From Cymodocea nodosa (lineage: Eukaryota; Streptophyta; Magnoliopsida; Alismatales; Cymodoceaceae), in assembly GCA_036874045.1 (NCBI GenBank), contig CM072346.1, forward strand, positions 11,074,001 to 11,138,000: a DNA stretch of 64,000 nt. The letters are read 5' to 3'. The notes below the pieces were generated by a model, which was given only the letters and a program-made list of their open reading frames with translations, searched no databases and had not been told where the DNA came from. Positions 58,449 to 64,000 of the stretch are shown in pieces. The translations under genes were made by a program, and so were the position numbers. Position 1 is the first letter of the stretch. Every line of letters begins with the position of its first letter.

Positions 58449-59751
58449 AAAAAAACCACGTTTGCACGTATCGCGTAGGAGAAGGAAGCATCGTCGTTGA
58501 TCTGAATGAAGGAAATCCAACCGATCATTCAAGCAGAAGCAGTTACTACTGAAGAAATATAAAAGAAAAGAAGAAAAAAAGGAGAAAGTGTGATCAGTGT
58601 GTGATCGATGGACGGACAGTGTGTGTAGAGGAGGATTGGTGTCGCAATTCTCTGAAGTACCACACCAACCATCATCACCACCATAATCACCAACCATCGG
58701 AGGTCTGTGAGGATACTTGCCTGATGTCGGGTCGATTCCGAGCCAAACACAGTGCCTAACAACCATTGTGAGGAGTATCGCGTCACGGGAAGGGAAGCCA
58801 TTTTCACCAAGCACCGACTCATATTTCAGGAGATCGTAAAGCTTTAGCCTTGACTTCGGGTTGATGCCTATATGCTGAAGAGGAGATTATCTTGCAATTT
58901 TGGACTCACAAATCTATAGGGAGAGGAGACAGGATTGTAAGTGGTTTAATTTTCAGTGGTGTAATCGCGTTGCAAGTAGTGTCAGAAGTATTTACTGTCA
59001 AGTGAGATTAATTTACATTTCACCTATCGCCCATTTCCATGTTCATATTAAAACAAAAATACCAAAAATAATTTATCTTTGTTTGTATGTTGTATTTGAG
59101 TGTTGTATTGTTTATGTTGTATTGTGATTAATGTTATCTATGTCAGTGTTGTGATTGTTTTATGTTAGTTTTAATTTTACAGTTTACTGAAATTGGTTCG
59201 TACAAAAGACTTAAAGATTTTAATGGTTACTATTTGAATCATCTGAATGTTAGTATTGCTTAATGATAAATCCAATGTTAACTAGCATTAAAAAGCTTAA
59301 TTGATGTTATTTACAATCTGTGGAATCGCCTAATGGTTGGCCGAATTCCTTTGTAAATAGTAGTATTAAAAAGAAAAGGTAGGCTCGTGGAGTTAACTTA
59401 AGTCCACGAGGTTAGTCCATTGAGTTATCCATAACTCAACGAACTTAGTCCGTTGAGTTAACTGTAAGTCAACGGAGAGCTTATTGAATATATATAAATT
59501 TGATTTTTAACAAACGAACAGTTCTCAAGTTCGTCATCAATTCCCTATGGGATCGACCTGTACTTGCACACTGATACAATAGACACTATGAACTTGCAAT
59601 TAAAGTACAAATTGGAATTAATATCTAAATTGTATTAAAGGTTGTTTGTTTACTTCTAAAAGAGAGAATAGGCATAAAGATAAATTAACTAAGTAAAAAC
59701 AGAAGTAACAAATCCAAGTTTTTCTAGTGTAGTGCTGGGAAAGCCCAAACA
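58449..59751 (+). repeat. LTR-B, 5' LTR of Gyp-3 (5' truncated)
   Basis: Starts inside the LTR (ACCACGTTTGCACGTATCGC) and ends AAGCCCAAACA. It has TATAAAAG at 58558 and CACGAGGTTAG / CCGTTGAGTTA motifs at 59400-59480. Confidence 0.88.
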
Positions 59752-59758
59752 AGTTTTA

Positions 59759-59776
59759 TGGCGCCGTTGCCAGGGA
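59759..59776 (+). other. Primer-binding site (tRNA-Asp), Gyp-3
   Basis: TGGCGCCGTTGCCAGGGA, one mismatch to the plant tRNA-Asp 3' end complement. It lies seven bases after the LTR end. Confidence 0.93.
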
Positions 59777-59870
59777 ATTGAATTGAATTGAATTAAATTG
59801 ATATAAGCAACTGTTAGAGCTGTTTCATTTTAATAGCCAGAGTTGTGTGTTTTCTTTTGTAATTGAGAAT

Positions 59871-61448
59871 ATGGCATATGCTTATGCTCAAAGATTTCTG
59901 AAACTTGTAATTAGCATATGTGAATTCTGCAATTCTGAAGGACACGACATTTCTGACTATTTGAAATTGAGACATTTACAGATGGTTAGATCCCATGAAC
60001 AACAAATGAATTATCCTGAATATAATAGAGCCGAGTATGAGAATCCTATAGTTTACCTAACTGATGGTCAGTATAGAATGTGTAATATGATGAGAGACAC
60101 TGAAGTTTGGGATAGCTATGACAGACTGGAGCATAGTATAGAGCAAAATCTTGACAAACTGGAATACTTTATGTGTCAGCAACAAGAAGTCAACCAATTA
60201 AATTATAAGGAATCATATTCAGAACCTAAAAAGGATATAATTTACGAAACAGAAAAAGCCATAAAGAAAATTGATCAAAAATTGAATGCAATGAAATTAG
60301 ATGATCTAGAAACAAAATTAAAAGCATTAAACGAAAATGCAATGAAAATACAAGTTATGCAACAAGACAATGAAAATTATAATGTTATAAACCTACATAA
60401 TTTGCAAAATATACAGCAAACAGAAAATACTAATGTAAGGGAATTTAAAGAATGCACTTTAAAACTAAAAGCAATTGAAGATCATAATCACGAAAGTGAT
60501 ATACAAAAACATCATGAAGGTAACGAAAATCTAGAAGATGTATGTGTAACATTAAGATCTAGAACTGATATATCACCAAGAACTCAAAATGAAAATGATA
60601 TGAAGGTGGATTATGTATCAAAATGGATAGAAGCTATTCTTACAAAAACTAATGACAACAAAGTGGTAATACAATTTATAAGAACAAATATATTTGCCAG
60701 ATTTGGAATACCTAAAGCTATTATCAGTGATAGAGGAACTCATTTCTGTAATAGAAGTTTTGAAGCCTTAATGAAGAAATATGGAGTAAACCACAGAATT
60801 GCAACATCATATCATCCGCAAACAAGTGGACAAGTAGAAAGTGCAAATAAACAAATTAAATTAATCTTGGAAAAAGTAGTAAATCCTACTAGGACAGATT
60901 GAGCTAATAGATTGGTATATGCACTTTGGACTTATAGAACTGCTTATAAAACGAGCTTAGGTATGTCACCTTTTAGGCTAGTATATGGAAAAAGTTGTCA
61001 TTTACCTACTGAAATAGAACATAAAGCTTATTGGGCATTAAAAACTCTGAACACTAATTTAAATCAAGTTGCTAAAAATAGAAAAATGTAATTAATTGAA
61101 ATAGAAGAATTTAGAAATGAAGCTTATTTAAAGACTGTCAGAGAAAAAGAAAAAATTAAATTGTGGCATGATAGAAAAATTATTCCTAAAAGCTTTGAAA
61201 TAAGACAAGAAGTATATCTTTATATGGCTAGACTCCATAACCATCCAAGAAAATTGAAATCTAGATGGGCAGGACCTTACATAGTTCGAAATAGTTATCA
61301 TTATGGAGCTATTGAAATTGAAAATCCTAAAAATCAGAATATATTTAAACTAAATGGACAAAGACTTAAACCTATTCTGAAAACACCAAAAAGCTCCTTT
61401 GGAATTATAGAACAAGTCAGAGTAGAGGACTACTTGATCTTTATTTAG
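59871..61448 (+). pseudogene. In-frame fusion of zinc-knuckle gag to integrase (Gyp-3)
   Basis: ATG at 59871 gives MAYAYAQRFLKL and the knuckle CEFCNSEGHDISDY (last cysteine lost). The usual gag body runs to NENDMKVD. From there the protein continues without frame change as [17 protein letters not shown], the integrase core, so PR, RT and RNase H have been deleted. The join is at GGTGGAT (60605-60611), a 7-base sequence shared by gag (AAGGTGGATAAG) and integrase (GGGGTGGATTAT). The first catalytic aspartate is lost; D of [11 protein letters not shown] and E of GQVESANKQ remain. The fused frame is open for 344 codons to 60900; stops there and at 61089 precede the integrase C-terminus (KLKSRWAGPYIVR), which ends at 61448. 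Confidence 0.9.
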
Positions 61449-61634
61449 TAAGAAATCAGTTTTTATGTTTATTTATATATAAAAAAAAACATTAAAAATA
61501 TATATAAAACATAAAAATAGTTGCGGTTCAACCGACTAGATCCATCGGTATGACCAAAACATAAAAAAATATGAATATTAATTTTCAAAAAAAATGTTGG
61601 TTTTACAAAACATAGTATCGGTTCAACCGAAAGA

Positions 61635-61677
<43 letters not shown>

Positions 61678-62047
61678 GGTTCGACCGAAACAGAGTGTCG
61701 GTTAAACCGGTAACAAAAGAGAAAAACTATTCTCTGTAATATTTTATTATTATATTTACTTATACGAGAAGTCCGTTGAGTTACGCTTAACTCAACAAGC
61801 TTACTCCGTTGAGTCTTGAGTTAGTCAATGAGCTTATTCCGTTGAGTTAACTGTAACTCAACGGAGTACTGTAGCTAAGATCGCGGATAAAATAGTAATA
61901 GTTGGTTCGGGAAAAGACCCGATTACCCGCCTAAACTTAGGGCTTATTTAAACTAAAACCTAGGGTTTTGGGGGTATTATCCAGTAAATCATTTAGAATC
62001 TAGAACAGTAGAAATCAGAGCGATTCTGTGCTGTTGTGTAACTCCAC
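61449..62047 (+). promoter_or_regulatory. Spacer with CGGTTNAACCG palindromes and CCGTTGAGTTA hairpin
   Basis: CGGTTCAACCG at 61524-61534 and 61619-61629, CGGTTAAACCG at 61699-61709, and degenerate copies between. An (AT)n run lies at 61642-61673. At 61839-61864 an 11-base arm, 4-base loop hairpin CCGTTGAGTTA-ACTG-TAACTCAACGG stands before the 3' ORF. GTTGAGTTA/TAACTCAA motifs occur four more times. No gene. Confidence 0.7.
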
Positions 62048-64000
62048 GATGAGGAAGATGACGCCTAAATTCTGGGAAAAGGCAATGGACACCGCACAAT
62101 TTCTGAAGGAATCTGAAGAATGGCACACGAGGCAAAAGATTAGAAATACAATAAGAGAAAAAGAGTTACAGAAGGTAGAATCTAAACTTTTTAGATTAAG
62201 AAAAATATTAGTAGATTGTGGTATACAGATACTGCAGATAATGGAGACACGAATTAGAGTGGCAACTGAAATTGCATTAAGTAAAGAAAGAAAAATCCGG
62301 CCAAACAATGAAGTAGCCCTAAAGCTAATTCAACGTAAAGCCAGATTGTGGTTTAAGAAACGTATTGCTAGATGAGGAAGCTGGGAAATATGGCAACAGG
62401 AACAACGAAAGGCAACTGAAGGACAAGAGGAGACGATTGCTGAAAGACCTGTTCTTGAGGAACAGTAGTTAGGACCTTCAGTTCCACCATTTAACCTGTT
62501 GGCACGAGCAGAAATGATGGGACCTTCGAATAAAGAAGAGAAAAGAGAATTTGCAAAACTGGTTCAAGTTGGGAAGAACCAAGGAGAATCAGAAGATTTG
62601 GCAATGGCCAAAGCACACCTAGTGTTTGATGCACTTTACAAAAAAGGGCTGCAGAAAAGTTGAAAGCCCAATATAAAATCAAATTGGAACAGCATCACGA
62701 AGCTACTGCTAGAACTACTGCCAAATCTGCTGCAAAAGAAGCTGAAGCTGGTCCTTTGGGACCAGTAGTTATAAAAAAAGTTAAATAGGAAGAGCCAGTA
62801 CCTATGGCTCGAAGGCTTGCAGAACCTACTTTTATAGATTTAATTTCAAAAGATGAAGAGGAAGAACAGGCACAACTAATCAGAAAAAAGAAAGGAAAAG
62901 AAAAAGTGCCTGAATATGAGGAAATTAAATCTGAAGTACCAATTTTCACAAGGCCTATGGAGCAGATTTTTATTAACTTGCTGTCCGATTCTGAGGAGGA
63001 GCAGGAGGAGCAAAGAAAAGAAAAAACTCAGGCTGAAATTAGTCTACAGCCTGTACAAGAAGAAATAGAAATTAGGGTAGAAACTGAATTGCCCGTGACT
63101 CCATCCTAATCTGTTACAGAATCAGAAAGAACAGTAACAAAATAGATTGGTAGTCAGGAGGAGCAAGAAAGTGAAGAAAATGAAGAGGCTGAAAGAAGCC
63201 ATTTGGACAAAAATAATTTCATAGATTCCACTGAAGAACAGGAAACTCTTCAGCAATTTATGGAGAGAATTCAAGACAGAGTGGAGAGTTCTGCCGGCTT
63301 ACCACCACAGATAGAAGCAAAAGCAAAAATCCAGGAATCTGAAGAGAATGTCCAAATGCAGCCTATGCTAAACGAAGATCAAGAACAAACCCCTTAGGAG
63401 CAACAAAGTCACCTTCCTGACCCGACTGAATCAACAATTTTGAATGAAGTACATTTTTGTAGTCAGGAAGCTTATACCAAATATCAAGAAATAAGAGGTT
63501 ACGACATTATTTACAGTAGACCAGTAAATTGGGATGGAATGCAAGAAATCAAAGAATTATTTGAATTCCAAGGTCTACTGCAATTTATATCTCAAGAAAG
63601 AGGGCATGTAGTATATGAAAATTTAGTGCCCTGTTTCTATGCAAATTTGAGAGAAAGAGAAGGAGGATTAATTTCAAACGTGGAGGAAGTTGATGTACAG
63701 ATAACACTAGAGCTTCTCCACAACATTTTTGGTTTAAAGAATGAAGGAACAAAAATTTTGGAAGATACAACTGCAGTTGAATGGACTAAACAGCAAATTA
63801 AGGATTGTTTAGCTATCAATCCTGGTGTGCCATTATTAAACAGATTGAAGCATTTAAATGGTAAAGCACACATGGTAGCTAACTTTCTGATTAAGAATGT
63901 CTATCAACGACAAGGCCATGACATAGAATTAAGTCAATTTGTCAAGTGGGCCACATATGCAGTTGTAAATAAGATCCAAATAAATTGGTCTGCAATTTTT
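62048..64000 (+). pseudogene. 3' ORF of Gyp-3 (putative plant transposon protein-like), incomplete at window end
   Basis: The first ATG that suits the frame is at 62048 (MRKMTPKFWEKAMDTAQFLK). The N-terminus is basic and helical, with RIRVATEIALSKERK and LIQRKARLWFKKRI. After stops at 62373 and 62466 and a frame change near 62640 it runs through an alanine/lysine-rich coil and two copies of an acidic motif (FIDLISKDEEEEQ at 62830 and FINLLSDSEEEQEEQ at 62970). Stops at 63107, 63142 and 63395 follow. From 63440 to the window end it has the same domain as the copia 3' ORF: YDIIYSRPVNWDG, LFEFQGLLQFI, IFGLKNEG, MVANFLIKNVYQRQGHDIE and VNKIQINWSAIF. No transmembrane segment is seen. It may act with gag or DNA; no function can be assigned. 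Confidence 0.8.

Larger units (their letters stand above)
58449..64000 (+). mobile_element. Gyp-3: Athila-like element with gag-integrase deletion, runs off the window
   Basis: 5'-truncated LTR-B, PBS, zinc-knuckle gag joined to integrase, palindrome-rich spacer and a long 3' ORF. PR, RT and RNase H are deleted. Confidence 0.88.

Noticed and set aside
1..64000. CRISPR arrays, bacterial operons, tRNA or rRNA genes
   Set aside because: None seen; the sequence is plant nuclear DNA, and short tRNA-like matches are retroelement primer sites.

Overview
The window is AT-rich nuclear DNA of a flowering plant, most likely a eudicot with a large, repeat-filled genome. It contains no ordinary host gene that I can support. 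Almost all of it is LTR retrotransposons nested in one another: Athila-like Ty3/gypsy elements (tRNA-Asp primer site, FMDDF reverse transcriptase, DLGAG protease) and a Sirevirus-like Ty1/copia family (DSG protease, YVDD reverse transcriptase, coiled-coil gag, extra 3' ORF). A PIF/Harbinger fossil and a 66-bp minisatellite complete the picture. All coding regions carry stops or frameshifts, so these are old copies. I name six LTR families: LTR-A (copia), LTR-B (Athila-like), and LTR-C, LTR-D, LTR-E and LTR-F (others, represented here mainly by LTRs).

Layout. 1-3664: a minus-strand LTR-A with a 2.2-kb copia gag piece inserted in it. 3665-4340: LTR-C-related fragment. 4348-24830: Gyp-1, a long minus-strand Athila-like element. 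Read from the right it has 5' LTR, PBS, a zinc-knuckle-only gag, PR-RT-RH, IN, a 3' ORF, a second gag of capsid type, an F-box/FBA pseudogene, a 3' noncoding module, PPT and 3' LTR. It is interrupted by an LTR-B insertion with TSD CTTGG and by part of an LTR-D element. 24831-26640: inverted pair of LTR-E and a copia RT scrap. 26645-41500: Cop-1, a plus-strand copia element without 5' LTR; its gag-pol is one frame broken by four stops, a 2.47-kb segment is tandemly duplicated, its 3' ORF is split by an LTR-C solo LTR, and its 3' LTR is present. 41501-46359: LTR-B solo LTR inside LTR-F, minisatellite, Harbinger fossil. 46360-55011: Gyp-2, plus strand, its 5' LTR filled by nested LTRs (a solo LTR-A within a solo LTR-A within an inverted LTR-B). 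55012-58210: Cop-2, minus strand. 58211-58448: a recent copy of Gyp-2 protease sequence. 58449-64000: Gyp-3, plus strand, with a deletion that fuses gag to integrase and a long 3' ORF running off the window.

The most interesting point is modular sharing between superfamilies that should be separate. The copia and Athila-like families here share (i) the same 3' ORF, resembling the putative plant transposon protein domain; (ii) about 1 kb of noncoding DNA with a conserved strong splice donor; and (iii) several hundred bases of LTR rich in CACGTG and GTTGAGTTA-type motifs. A second LTR module is shared with LTR-C. In addition, all three Athila-like copies have a 5' gag that begins almost at the zinc knuckle and lacks a capsid domain, whereas Gyp-1 carries a capsid-type gag without a visible zinc knuckle at its 3' end, beside a nearly full-length F-box gene. 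A retrotransposon with relocated, split gag and a captured F-box gene is the best candidate here for something undescribed. All similarity statements come from reading by eye; no alignments or database searches were run.
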